Origin: Amoeboaphelidium protococcarum
Lineage: Eukaryota > Aphelidiomycota > Aphelidea
DNA: 64,000 nucleotides
Direction: 5' to 3'
Assembly (NCBI GenBank): GCA_023515745.1
Contig: JALECJ010000001.1
Coordinates: 434,001-498,000 of the forward strand
This document shows, one piece after another, positions 46,599 through 57,401 of the stretch; within the stretch, counting starts at the first letter, position 1, and every line of letters starts with the position of its first letter. Made by a program: the position numbers and the translations under genes. Below the pieces are notes generated by a model that did not search any database, was not told the origin of the DNA, and saw nothing but the letters and a program-made list of their open reading frames with translations.

Positions 46599-47600
46599 TT
46601 ACTTGTCTTTAATAACAAAAACGGTCCGCTCTTGGACACTTGAGAATACTATAAAAGTCCAGACTATTTGCGCAACAGTAGCGAATACGCTTGACTTGTG
46701 CAAGAACGCTTTCCACGCGCCACAGTACTTATCCAGCTGGTAAATTTCACACTCTGCCAGTATAATGGGAGCAAAGAGATAGATGATTTGTAGTGATAGA
46801 AACACTGATGCCAGTGTGAGATTCTTTGTCCAATTACATACATGCAAAACCTTCTATAGTAGATGATTATCGCGCGAAGATTAGTTCTTGATCGCATCAG
46901 AACCAACACATAGCCCTTCTACAAGAAGTTACGATATGGACGCGAGTGATGCTGACAATATATCAGTCCAAATCAGAGGAATACAGCAGATGGTGTAAAA
47001 CGAGAATACAGACCATTGATAATTCTAGTTTGGTGACAACAATGGCATAAATGAATGCATGTATTGTTGACCATTGATGTCGTCGAGAAAGCGCAAATCC
47101 TTGTATACCAACTACGAATGTATCACCATATCACATATTAAAGATCTCAGACTGGTGTCTTTAGTTGATATTGTAGAATAACAAACTTTTTGTATGAAAT
47201 GCACAGGAAATATCACCAAAGCGAGGAGGCTGCGCATCAACAACGTATAACCAAAATGGATCGAACGACAACTCTTCTCAAACTCAACATTAATCAACTG
47301 TGAAACTGTTCTTGGAATCACAGGATGCAGATGCTAGTTTTGACCGTGATAACCAGAGAGAAGAATGTATTTCAACTTGTATTAATGGAATGATGCAGCA
47401 TAATCTTCATTACAGTCAGCAGAGGACCTTGGGAAGAGTCGTTGCATTAAGAGGCCAAAGTCGCGTTTAAGATTCCGTTTCCATAACAGATTGTCAGTCT
47501 TGATCAATTTGTGCATTCGCACTGTGGTCTCACTTAGAGCCATCAGAGATTTCAAGTCTAACTGTTGAACGATCTCACTCAATATCTCATTTGGCAACAT
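46599..47600 (-). CDS. F-box protein with C-terminal membrane segments
   Basis: A 333-aa intronless frame. The N-terminal about 45 residues form an F-box (LPNEILSEIVQQLDLKSLMA...LWKRNLKRDFG). F-boxes bind Skp1 in SCF ubiquitin ligases. After about residue 95 the protein has hydrophobic stretches: LLMRSLLALVIFPVHFI, WSVFSFYTICCIPLIWTDIL, LASVFLSLQIIYLFAPIIL and FATVAQIVWTFIVF. These look like three or four membrane-spanning helices. An F-box joined to several membrane segments is uncommon. The frame is continuous through four TAA/TAG codons, which under the standard code would split it into three. Possible errors: the junction could hide separate genes, but no TGA or splice site separates them. 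Confidence 0.6.
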
Positions 47601-47932
47601 TGCAAGTTATGATTTCTATTATATTTAATCATTATCTTCTTGGTCCATGATGCCTTCTCCTCCTCTTGTGGCATGTGACAATCGTATCAGAAAGAATCTG
47701 AATAAACTTGAAACGAATGACGCCAATCTGATGACGGAAACAATGATGACAATTGATTTGATTGACAGTATGAGTACTGCTTTAATCCCTAATCGATTCA
47801 TTTTGTATGATAGCATTTATGTAATGCATTTACAAATCATAAAGTGTAATATTTTAAGATAGAGAAACCTGATGCATCATATTGATTGGTCATTGCAGTC
47901 AATCAGAAAGTCAGTTTAATTAGATGCCGTTG
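47601..47932. other. intergenic region between two minus-strand genes
   Basis: About 330 bp. It holds the promoter of the F-box gene. An overlapping + strand frame starting at 47647 is discussed under rejected items. Confidence 0.5.
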
Positions 47933-48412
47933 TCATGCACCATCTTGCTCGGCAACTGGGCGTAGAGTCAACTCGATCACTTATAGTTCATAATCAAGAA
48001 CTGCCAGCCAGTTCTGTACATCTCCTAGTCCCTACACGAAGCAAACGCGTCGCAATATCAAGATTAAATATATGACACGCTCTTACTTTTAACGAGGCGG
48101 ACATTTCATTTGCCAGCTCTGCGTACTATCGAACCTTGGATGCCGTCTTGTCGTGTGATTTTTGAAGTGACTTGACCAACCTTTCAATTTACATTTGATT
48201 GAAGAAAATCTTGGCTATGCTACATGTTATTTGGTGTAAATTACTCAACAACATACCGCCAAAAATGATGCTAAGTACTCTTCATTCAAATTATTCACTA
48301 TGCTGTCTGAGCACATATCTGCCAGCTCCAACAATTTCTACTCATCTTCTTTCAATCGTCGTTCCCTCTATGACTGCTAAATCTACTTTTCTTTAATCAA
48401 ATCTTGTATCAT
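47933..48412 (-). CDS. BLOC1S1: BLOC-1 subunit 1 (BLOC1S1/GCN5L1) with an apparent +1 frameshift
   Basis: Three exons: 48412-48279, 48220-48087 and 48031-47933, with introns of 58 nt (GTACTT...TGTAG) and 55 nt (GTAAGA...GTGTAG). Similarity to BLOC1S1 runs through all exons: a basic coil (ERRLKEDEQKLL), SDSIVNNLN, a second-exon coiled coil, and a last exon GLGDVQNWLAVLDYELQVIE matching IGDVENWARSIELDMRTIA. BLOC1S1 is shared by BLOC-1 and BORC complexes of endosome/lysosome biogenesis. In exon 2 the frame must shift by +1 at a GGG (about 48178-48183) to keep similarity; total exon length is 3n+1. This could be a sequencing error, a real disruption, or programmed frameshifting. I do not reconstruct the protein. 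Confidence 0.68.
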
Positions 48413-48843
48413 TATGTTCTACTCTTTGCTCGCCAATGATAGTGGCTACTTTGTAAGCGTTAGACTACGACCAATCAAAGGGATCTTGTGTCAACGAGGA
48501 TCTAGTCGCGCCTCCCTCAGGAACAAGCGAAAGTAACAGAGCGGTCGGTGACAATGCGGAGAAAATGATCAGAGTTTTGAGCAATGCAGCCCACGTCTAC
48601 ATGAACGTATTATATCATAAAGATTGTTTCAGCAAAGATTGTTTTGAGAAAGGCGCTAACTCTGTTACAGCGTATTATTTTATTTTTCAAGGTGTGTTAT
48701 TAGCTGCTACATCTGTTCTTCACTGCGATCTATATTCTAACTGGTCGTGAAGACATCAAAGGCCTTTAAAGTCTGTTGCATACATTCCATCGTTTTTGTT
48801 AGATAACTTTGTGACGGCTTGAGCGACAGCATAAAGAGAGACT
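48413..48843. other. divergent promoter region
   Basis: About 430 bp between BLOC1S1 (-) and ATG16 (+). A short + frame (48565-48750) has no similarity I recognise. A 5' exon of ATG16 could lie here but none is evident. Confidence 0.45.
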
Positions 48844-50532
48844 ATGTAATTTAAAGTTGTAATTGAAGACTTAATTCGACAAAAAACGCTGCGAAATAAA
48901 GATATAGTAGAATTAATCAATACACTAAATGCGCAAGTCTCTAGTAGTCTGTAGTTGAGATAGTAGAATGAGGACCAGCAGGTGCAAATTGAGAAGCTAA
49001 CAACCCAAGTTGAGATTTAGAAGTAGCAACTCTAGACTGAAAGCCCATAACTAAAGGAGTTAAAGTAAGAACTGAACGAGCTGTACAAAGCCCAATCGAA
49101 CAATACTCAGCGACTACTGTCAGTCGGAGATGAACTGGTGGCCACTCAAAAATTGCTGAAGCAGTAAGAAGATTCCACCACACGCGTCACCATGCAGTTG
49201 GAGAAGGAGAAGCGACGGGCTGATGATGCTCTTGATTTGGTGCAGTAAAAGAACGACACCATCCAGTTGTTGCAGGATGAGCTGAACACTTTACGGCTTG
49301 AGATATAGTAATCTGATGAGAGGATGGCTGCCATTAAATAAGAGAATCAGGAATTGTTGAATAAACTTCTGCGAAAGGCGTCCGATGATGCAACCAAGAT
49401 GAATGCCGCCAATAACATGTATGAGAGCATGATGGAGAAGAGGTAAAAGTTTACCACAGCAGCGCTAGGTAGAATATCAAGTTTAAGAGATGTGGTCGCC
49501 AAGAATATGTTTAGCGGTGAATAGTCTGGTGGTCTACAATCTTCGTCAGAGCTCGAGGATAGCCAAATGCCTCTGTAGCGCGTGCCCACCTGGAACAAGT
49601 GTAAATGGCCTGAAAAGGAGACTATATGCAATAAGCTTCATGAGGATGATATCAATCATGTTGACTTCAGTTCTGATGGAAGTATAGTCGTGACAGCTTC
49701 AACAGACAAGAAGGTTAAAGTTTATGATATCGCCACCAAACAGGTGAAGTACTCTCTGTCGGGTCATTTGCAGTCAGTTTTGTATGTTCAAGTGAGTTCT
49801 AATGACCAATTGCTTCTTGGTGCTGGTAATGATCATAGCATTAGATTGTGGTCGTTAGTGACGGGGAGATCTGAACATACTCTGACTGGACATGTTGCTT
49901 CAGTCAGAACATCGCGGTTCTCCATTGATTGTAAGCGTGTGATATCTGGTAGTCACGATCGCACCATAAAATTGTGGGATATTCAGAGGGGCGCCTGTTT
50001 ACATTCAATGTTCACCAACTCAAGTGTCAATGATCTATGTCTTACAGAGGATTCAGGTGTTATCAGCGGACACGTTGATAATCAGCTTCGCTTCTGGGAT
50101 TTAAGGATAAGGGAATGCGTCAAGACTCTGAGTGGGGTGCATTCTGGTTAAATAACATCCACGTGTACTTCAACTGATTCTTAATCTATATTGACTAGTT
50201 CTCGAGATAACACACTCAAATTAATAGATATTCGTACAATTGAAGTGAAGCAAGAGTTCAGGCATGACAATTATCGGAGTAGTAGTAATTTCTCCAAAGC
50301 CTGCCTCAGTCCTGATGGTTAATATGTGGCGAGTGGTGGATAGGACGGTAAGATGTATGTATGGAAAGTGCACAAGTAAGGATAACCAGTTTCGTTGAGA
50401 GATGACAGTAGTGTTCGTGTATTCGACGGACTTCATCAGTCGCATGCAATCAATGCTGTACAATGGTCTCCTAAAGGCGAAGGATTGTTGGTTAGTGCAG
50501 ACAAAGCTGGCTAAATTGTACTTTGGAATTGA
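48844..50532 (+). CDS. ATG16: autophagy protein ATG16 with WD40 propeller
   Basis: A 562-aa intronless protein. The N terminus has an ATG5-binding-type helix region (VVIEDLIRQKTLRNKDIVEL), a long coiled coil to about residue 200 (heptads LNELYKAQ, LQDELNTLRLEI), a linker, and a C-terminal seven-blade WD40 propeller from about 255: DDINHVDFSSDGSIVVTAS, IRLWSLVTGR, ISGSHDRTIKLWD, ISGHVDNQLRFWD, LTSSRDNTLKLID, YVASGGQDGKMYVW and ADKAGQIVLWN. SGSHDRTIKLWD and SGHxDxxxRFWD are ATG16L1-like. ATG16 with ATG12-ATG5 directs LC3/Atg8 lipidation. Yeast Atg16 lacks the propeller, so this is the ancestral long form. The coil is dense in TAA/TAG Gln codons. Confidence 0.9.
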
Positions 50533-50615
50533 ATATTAAAATTGTTCAATCTGTATTTAGTTTCAAATAAACGTAAATATATTATTTAGTTCAGTTATAT
50601 CATTCATGAAGAGTT

Positions 50616-51521
50616 TCACTTGGCTTCCTAATCCAATTGCTATAAGTAACGCTATGCGAGAGAGGGCGCAGTTTACAGAATCTCTGTCAACTGCAGAGTG
50701 TCCAGACTGCCATGACCAAACATTTATACATTCAGAATAGAACCATTTCGATGCACAGCGCACATAGCATGACAAGCAGATACTTTACATTCATCCAACA
50801 AGGGATCAACAACATATTGCCTCTGAGATGGAGTCGCGTAAAAAGTAACAACAGCAGGCAAGTCTACCAACGGTAACAGAGTCATACTTTAATCATCCAA
50901 GTCAACTTCATAATCCACCATGGCAGTATCATCTGCTCTCTTATCCACATCTTCAACGCGTATATTTGGAATTCTACAATCCTTCAAGGCCGCGTTGATC
51001 CCAATGCATATCAAATCAACTACACCGCCGCCAATATCAGACTGTATAAGAGCATCTGCATACAACACCCATCGTGTCCTGCCAGGTATTACACTCAATT
51101 TTTCATAGTCAATTATGGAGTTTGAGCTGTAAATAGACTCGATCGCCTGCTGATACTAGAACGCGATATGATCATCAGGCGCATATCTAACACCATTTTC
51201 AGAATTACAGGCAAACTCTATGGCACATCGAAATTGACCAGCGCCATTGGTGGCTTATTTAACAGTATTCAAAGAGGCGATACCTGGATCTTATAGTTTG
51301 ATTTAGAGCGAGTCAACGTGCTAGCTCTGCTGCAACTCGGCTCTGATAGATACCAGAATTTCAGTACCATCAGCATTCAGCACACGCGCCGATCCATTAC
51401 ATTAAGGCAATACTCCATTTTAAATGGTGAAATTTCGCGTCTTCTAATTACTTCTACCATCTTACCGCACTCCTTACTCAATACCATCCAAGATAAAATT
51501 TTACTCCGCCACTGATATCAT
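50616..51521 (-). CDS. RRP42: exosome core subunit RRP42/EXOSC7
   Basis: RNase PH-fold, catalytically inactive ring subunit of the RNA exosome. Intronless, 301 aa. The start MISVAEQNFILDGIEQGVRQ parallels yeast Rrp42 (SVAEKSYLYDSL...SIRPDGR); then NGSARVLNADGTEILVSIRA, IPGRTRWVLYADALI, GGGVVDLICIGINAALKDCR, PLVDLPAVVTFY, YVVDPLLDECKVS and GHGSLD. VLYxDAL followed by the AALxxxRIP region distinguishes RRP42 from RRP43 and RRP45. It shares no promoter with ATG16 (convergent, 83 bp between stops). Confidence 0.88.
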
Positions 51522-51668
51522 ACTGTGTGTATTTATTATCGCTTTACACAACACTTTTCAATTTTTTAAAACTTAAAATCAATAACAAGAATTGAATGAT
51601 GAAAAATGATGTTATTATATTTCCGCCACCACAATGTTCGTATTATCAGCAAATATCATCGCTATTAC

Positions 51669-53333
51669 TCAACTAAAATTAAATCCATTGGATTAAATAG
51701 ATTGATTGCCGAAAGTGAATGCACCAGTGTTGGCATCAACAGTAGGCACAATATCGGCATCTTCCTCCACATCATCGCTAAAGTACTTGATAATCAAACC
51801 ATAAGCCTTCTTGTAAATCTCGGTATTTTCAGACTCTTGTAGAGCTTAGATTGTATCCATGCCACCAGCTTCTTCAATAGCCAATGCATACACGTTAGTA
51901 CCCATGTTTCCTGCACTGTCTTTATCATCTTCACCAACTTTAAGAATATTCTCCAATCCATCGAGAGCCACCAGCACCACTTTGTTGTCCTTGCAAGTAA
52001 GAACATCACACAGCGGCTTGATAGCACCGATGCTGACAAGATATCGAATGATGTCAGGCTTATGCAGACCGCCAGTGGTTGCATTGGACACTGCCCAGCA
52101 CGCTTCCTTTTGAATTTTAAAATCTGCAGTTTCCAACAATTGGAGCAGTGGTGGGAATAGACCATTATCAATTGCAGCCTGAATCTGAGGAACAGTACCG
52201 GCAGTTATATTAGATATAGTCCAGCAGGCTTCTTTGCGGATACCATCACGCGGACTACTCAACATGGACAACAGATTAGGAAGAGCACCGGCGTTAATAA
52301 CCACCTACGTCTGTACGTCGTCTCCAGTCACAATATTGCCGATGGTGCGCAGAGCTGGAGTCTGTACAGAGTAAGACGAGTGCAGTAGTAGCTCAGACAA
52401 GCGAACCACCACACCAGACTCTATAACCGCCTAAATCTTCTCATTAGGTCCATCCGACAAGTAAGACACGGCCCAACAGGCATCAGTCAGCACCTCTTCA
52501 TCCATCACGTACATCAACTTGGCCAGGACGGGCAATGCCGGACAGATCAACGGCCACGATGGTGGAGGATTCTTACCTCTACAGAAATTGCTCAGAGTCC
52601 AGACTGCATTTCTCAGCATTGACAACTTCTAATTCTCCGTAATGATCTTAAGTAGAGGCTCCAGAGCACCTCGCTATAGCACAAAATCACGACAGTCGGG
52701 CGAGTCACCAGCAATATTACCCAGAGCCCAGACAGCCTACTCCCTCACGTCGCTAGACTCGGACTTCAACAACTGAATAAAGTAAGGCACCGCGTTAGCC
52801 TCTAGAACAATCTTGGTCTAATCTGAACTACCAGAGGCAATGTTTGTCAATGCCCAAGCAGCCTCAAATTACAGCAGTGGATCAGGTGCTGTCAATAGTT
52901 CAACAAATCTGGGCACAACCCCGGTACCGATGACCTCTGCAATAGGCGGGTTCTTCTCTTTACTCAGAATCTTGCGGAACTTGGTGACAGCTGCAAGAAT
53001 CGCCGCCGCATCATTAGAATAGACATCACTAACCATAGATGGTAGGTCATTCAGAGACAACTACTTGGCAGAGACAGCCCCGGCAGATGTGGTAGAGTCA
53101 CCAAATCCACCAGCAGTACCACCACCGTTAATACTTTCATCTTCGCTGTCACTCAACACAGCACCGGCGCCACTACCAACGTATTGTCTACGCTTCGCCA
53201 AAGACTCTTCACGTTTAGACTTGCGCAACTCAACACTCTGCTCCTCACGTCTACGTCTCATGTCTTCACTCTACAGAGAGCCGCGATTCTTGTAAGCATT
53301 TCTGCGCCATTCAGGTACTTTTTTATCGCTCAT
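51669..53333 (-). CDS. SRP1: importin subunit alpha (karyopherin alpha)
   Basis: Adaptor for nuclear import of classical NLS cargo. Intronless, 554 aa. It has an N-terminal importin-beta-binding domain with basic clusters ([23 protein letters not shown]), then ten ARM repeats with W/N ladder motifs: [79 protein letters not shown] and [13 protein letters not shown], ending in a Gly/Asn/Phe-rich tail. TAG/TAA appear at conserved Gln sites. The ATG is at 53333-53331. Confidence 0.97.
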
Positions 53334-53711
53334 TGATTAATTTGTCATTCACAACTTTTAAAGGGGAAAATGGCTCAAATAAATATTTTAATTATTATCA
53401 CAGTAAATTAACGAGGATCAAACTGATGATAATGTTCAGTAAGAATATGAATTTTTAACGGGTCGCCGCCTCTTGGTACAGAAGAAACAAAAAAATTGTG
53501 AGAGAGCGAGAGACACAGTGACGATGAAGATAAATGTACTGTAAACCGCACGAATCGCCTCTCTTTCCAGACTGGGTAATCGATGAGCGCGCTTGTTCGT
53601 TGTAGCCTTCAGCCAGTTCGATTTTCTGATCATGCATGCGTTAATTTTTATTGTCGATTTTTCATCTTTTCGCGTGCGAGTATCAGAAACTAATTAAAAT
53701 TTGGTGATAAA
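53334..53711. other. divergent promoter region
   Basis: About 380 bp between importin alpha (-) and the nuclease-kinase gene (+). It contains GCGCGCTTG and CGCGTGCG steps near 53588 and 53673. No gene recognised. Confidence 0.5.
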
Positions 53712-55072
53712 ATGACTAGTTTGGCTGATTTATTAGAATATCGCGCACCTGCTGCTCAGATTTGTGATCGAAATAAAGGTAGATCTAGCACTAGATTGAC
53801 TGTGGCGGCTAATCCGAGAGATTTGGAGGAATGCTCAATCCTATAGTGGGACTCGTTTGATATTGAGGTGGTGCGCCCTTTCGAATAGTTCATTGCGTCC
53901 TTGAGTGATAAGCTCATTAAAGTCTTTCCAGAGGTATCTCCTCCGTATGTCAGTTCAGAGAATGATGTCTAAAATGCAATACATAATTACATATGTATTT
54001 TGGTGCGGAAGATATTTGAGCATTATGGTGAAAGAATTGTGATAAATCCTGGAGCAGGACGATTCTGTGGGAATCCTGATATATCAGTTTAGTAGATTGT
54101 TGACGGGCGAGTAAAAGATATCATTCCGGTGGAAGTGAAGAGTATGTGGGCTTTCGACGTTGGCGATGAGTTGTCTGATGTCCTGAACGACGGGGCAAAT
54201 GATGACTATCAAAAGGTGAAGAAAGTCGTATCCTAAGTGTATGGCTATATGAGTATCAACCACTGCAAGTACGGCATTCTGTGCACGTATGACAAGTTTT
54301 ATTTCTTGAAGCGTGATGGCTCGTAGCAAGGCTCCACGTTGTTGATTATTAAAATGGTTCATCGTGATCAAAGCGCACCTTATACAGTGGTGAAAGCATT
54401 GTCTGCTCTGATTTTGGCTGCTTGTGAAGATCACTTTTATTCATCACCGTACAGTACACCACCTTGTAGTAGAAGGTAGATATCGATGGATGCCGAACAT
54501 TCGCTTGGATATTAGAAGGTTTTTAGAACCAATCAATAGTTGTACATTCATTAAATGGTGTCCATAAATTCTCAAGTTCGATATTGCGTGGTGGATTTGC
54601 CAAAGAAGCAAGATATTAACGCGTCATTAAATTGGTGGATGTTGCCAAGTGTCCTGATGCAGCCGCAGATCTTGCGCGTGAAGTTAGGGCGTATCAGCTA
54701 CTTGAGCTATTGCAAGGTACCGTGATTCCCAAGTTTTATGGATATATCGATTTGGCTGGGTCGTTTGATTGCTTGCTGATTGAAGATTTGGGAGCCGGAT
54801 TGGAAGATGATGAATGCAATGATATCGAAAGTTAGATTATCGACAAGGTGAAATTATAACTGGCTTAAATGCATCAACTAGGAGTAGCTCATGGCGATAT
54901 TGCATTGAGAAATATCATCATCCACCGCGATTCCCTTGAGAGTAATCGACATGACGCTGTAAGAATCCTTGATTTTGGTCAGTGCTTGTTCCAAGGAGAC
55001 AGTGACGTGGACTTTAATGCCGCTTGCTTGAAAGATTTGTAAAATGCCGGCTAGTTGTTTTAGAATCAATGA
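53712..55072 (+). CDS. PD-(D/E)XK nuclease domain fused to a protein kinase (Crinkler-type architecture)
   Basis: Exon 1 53712-54465, intron 54466-54539 (74 nt, GTAGTA...AATAG, phase 1), exon 2 54540-55072, giving 428 aa. The N-terminal half has restriction-endonuclease motifs: an upstream acidic helix, NPDISV (D123), IPVEVKS (E141, K143), and a following helix with QVYGYM. The C-terminal half is a compact kinase: Gly-rich RGGFAKEA, VIK (K282), E299, hinge LLIEDLGAG, catalytic HGD (369-371) with N376, and DFG (396-398). All catalytic residues are present. REase-kinase fusions belong to the Crinkler (CR) class of eukaryotic effectors, known from fungi, oomycetes and others. No secretion signal is visible. 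A partial paralogue lies at 57051-57401. Confidence 0.72.
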
Positions 55073-55195
55073 TCACCCACTCTCTGCTCCCTGCATTCCA
55101 ATGTAGATCCTGATGTATTTTACTAGCTGTTGATTTGTCATTATGAAAATATACTATATTTCTAATCATTTATTCACCGTTTTACTTCCTTTAAC

Positions 55196-56224
55196 TCAAA
55201 TCTATTTAGCAATTGACTCAGTTGGTAAAATCACCTACGGGAACTTGTCGCGCATAGCTCGAAGTTTGCGAAAGCCAAGAACTTCAACTCTATCCTCTGC
55301 CCTTGTCCATTTATGCTACTGTATTAGACTTCGCAATTCCTCATCCTCAGTCACTTAAAGCAAGTATTTAACTAGTCTTGGATCATGGATGTTGTGCCTG
55401 CCGACAAATCCATACACACTAGATTCCACTACGACTGCATAAATTTTTATTTTGCAAATTTAATCTAAATAAGTGTCGTGAATGACAAATTAATTGCCAC
55501 CATTTTACTTTATCAGAGCCCACGATCTCGTATCTCTTAGACATTTCCGAAAATAAACCTGCGGTGTCGAATGTCTATACTCCCATCTAATGACATCACC
55601 ACACACTTTGTAGTAATCAAAAGTGTCTAATTTTCTCAGAAGGTCGAACACCCAGACTTTCCTTTTGTTTGAAGATGAAAGCATCATCTCTTCAAGGACT
55701 CCCATTGGCTTTTCACCTGACAGAGAATACTTTAAAGCATTATCGTAAAACGCATCTCTTTCCTCAGCAATCTCTAAAAGACTTTTGTATTGGCGATGTT
55801 TAGCAAGAGCTTCCGTAGCAAATTAGTCACTCAACATCGCGCTAGTACGGCTGTCTAACAGCAGAAATAGAATGACAGCTGTGCAACCAATTTCGGCAGC
55901 AGCCTCCAAAGCTTTGTCGCAGCCAAGATCATTCCTGAAGCGATAGTTTCCAACCAACATTTACACGACATCAAGGTGGCACCTTCCAGCAGCATTTATC
56001 AGAGCAAGATTGTCATGATCATAGATATCAACGCGCATGTCGAGCAACAGCTCCCTCACAATATCAGTGTGGCCAATCTATGCAGCAGACATCAAGCACT
56101 GATTTTCTTTAATGGAAGGATCGATACCAAACATTGTAACAGACAACAAGTAAGTATCCAAGTCACCGACTCTGCAAGCTCTTAAAAAACGCGTATTGAC
56201 GCGCATAACTCCCTAATCCTGCAT
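55196..56224 (-). CDS. ankyrin-repeat protein
   Basis: A 342-aa intronless frame. The first about 170 residues contain ankyrin-type helices (FLRACRVGDLDTYLL, LMSAAQIGHTDIVRELLLDM, ALINAAGRCHLDVVQMLVGN and ALEAAAEIGCTAVILFLLL), a divergent array of four to five repeats. The rest is a helical domain without recognised motifs (VFDLLRKLDTFDYYKVCGDV and YVYFRKCL-like stretches), ending before TGA at 55198-55196. Ankyrin proteins mediate binding, with no enzymatic role implied. It sits between the intact nuclease-kinase gene and its truncated paralogue, so it may be part of an accessory island. ATG options are 56224 (MQDQGVM) and 56206. Confidence 0.68.
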
Positions 56225-57050
56225 ACCATGGACGCCTGATGACGCCACTACTAACCATCTCCTACTCATTTGTATGACCGCCATTAATGCTCAGCGCTAG
56301 AAAAAATACAATAAAAACCAGACAATAATGACCATGATATAATGATATAAATGATATAATGATGCGAGAGATCAATGTTATCACTCTAATCAACTTTTGA
56401 AAGGGAGATTTAGTGTCTTTGAGTGGCGCAGCTTTAAAGGGGGTCACCCAAAATTAGCAATCATTTACATCCCTCCTAAGTCGGTTTGTATCAGCTTCAC
56501 AATTAAAATGTCAACATACTTAATGTCTGATTTTTACTGCATCAAAGTACCTTGTTTATTATAATCCATCTAGTAATGTTAACTGGATTTACACGATTGC
56601 ATTGATAAGGCTCGTTGATGAGAATGGGAATGATCGCATCAATAGCTCTGAATAGGAAAATTGTCGGTGAAATGCTGTAATTTAAAATGGTTTGTAATTT
56701 CTAACTACTGCAGGCCTAAATATAAAACTTTGAACTATTGCGTGGCAGTGTTGAAATCAGCAAAAGCTGCAATATCAATGTGTCAGTAGTGTTATGATTC
56801 CAGCTTCATGTGATCTGATTTGATCTGATGGTGCAAGTGTTTGAATCATTTCTGCTATAAAATGGTGCCAGTTGGCGTGTTGCCTCTCTTCTAGAAAAGT
56901 TAAAGCAAGAAATGATAAATACGAGCTTGAGTGGGGCTATTTTTATATTGCATCTGTCATAAAGTCGCAGTAAGCGACTAAAATGAAGATGACAAAGCGC
57001 CTCCTAGCTTAAAGCAGAGGAGGCGTAACGCGTGTATTAATATTGAAATC
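56225..57050. other. intergenic region in the accessory island
   Basis: About 830 bp with no recognised gene. It contains a small tandem repeat of ATGATATAA-like units at about 56334-56362. Confidence 0.45.
56334..56362. repeat. short tandem repeat, ATGATATAA-like units
   Basis: Three consecutive near-copies of ATGATATAA just upstream of the ankyrin gene start; probably a simple satellite. Confidence 0.7.
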
Positions 57051-57401
57051 ATGAGCGAATAGACTTTATTCGAGTGGTTAACTCAAATTTATCGTAAGGT
57101 CTATTAAGTCTTTACATCAGCATCTACATTCTCAGGTTTCGTTGGCAATGAACCTGTAACAATAGTGAAGCGCGAGCATAATTACTATAAGTCGTGTGCA
57201 ATCACGCGTAGAATGTTGGAAACCTCCTTAAGCACGATGGTTAGTCTACAAGACGAACGCGTGAGAGACATCATTCCCGTTGAAGTGAAGAGTATGTGGG
57301 CTTTTGATATCGGCGATGAGTTGTCTGATGTCCTAAACGACCCTTAAAGTAGTGATTAACAGAATGTGAAGAAAGTCGTGTCCTTGATTAGGACTCATTG
57401 A
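57051..57401 (+). pseudogene. truncated and rearranged paralogue of the nuclease domain of 53712-55072
   Basis: A 116-codon frame. Its last third is nearly identical, at nucleotide level too, to the VKDIIPVEVKSMWAFDVGDE region of the intact gene (same VEVKSMWAF core and DELSDVLND), but the segment with the NPD motif is replaced by unrelated sequence, so one catalytic acid is missing. After KKVVS the similarity stops at TGA. A later fragment at about 57474-57500 again resembles the YMSINH segment, out of frame. No kinase part is present. A GAATAGACTTTATT-containing sequence occurs at 57057 and again at about 57560, flanking it as a short direct repeat. It is best read as a decayed, rearranged copy, though it could still encode a small protein. 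Confidence 0.6.

Noticed and set aside
47647-48075. A 142-codon + strand frame (table 6) that looks like a gene
   Set aside because: It lies antisense over the last exon and second intron of BLOC1S1, whose similarity and splice sites are convincing. With one stop codon, antisense frames this long are expected by chance.
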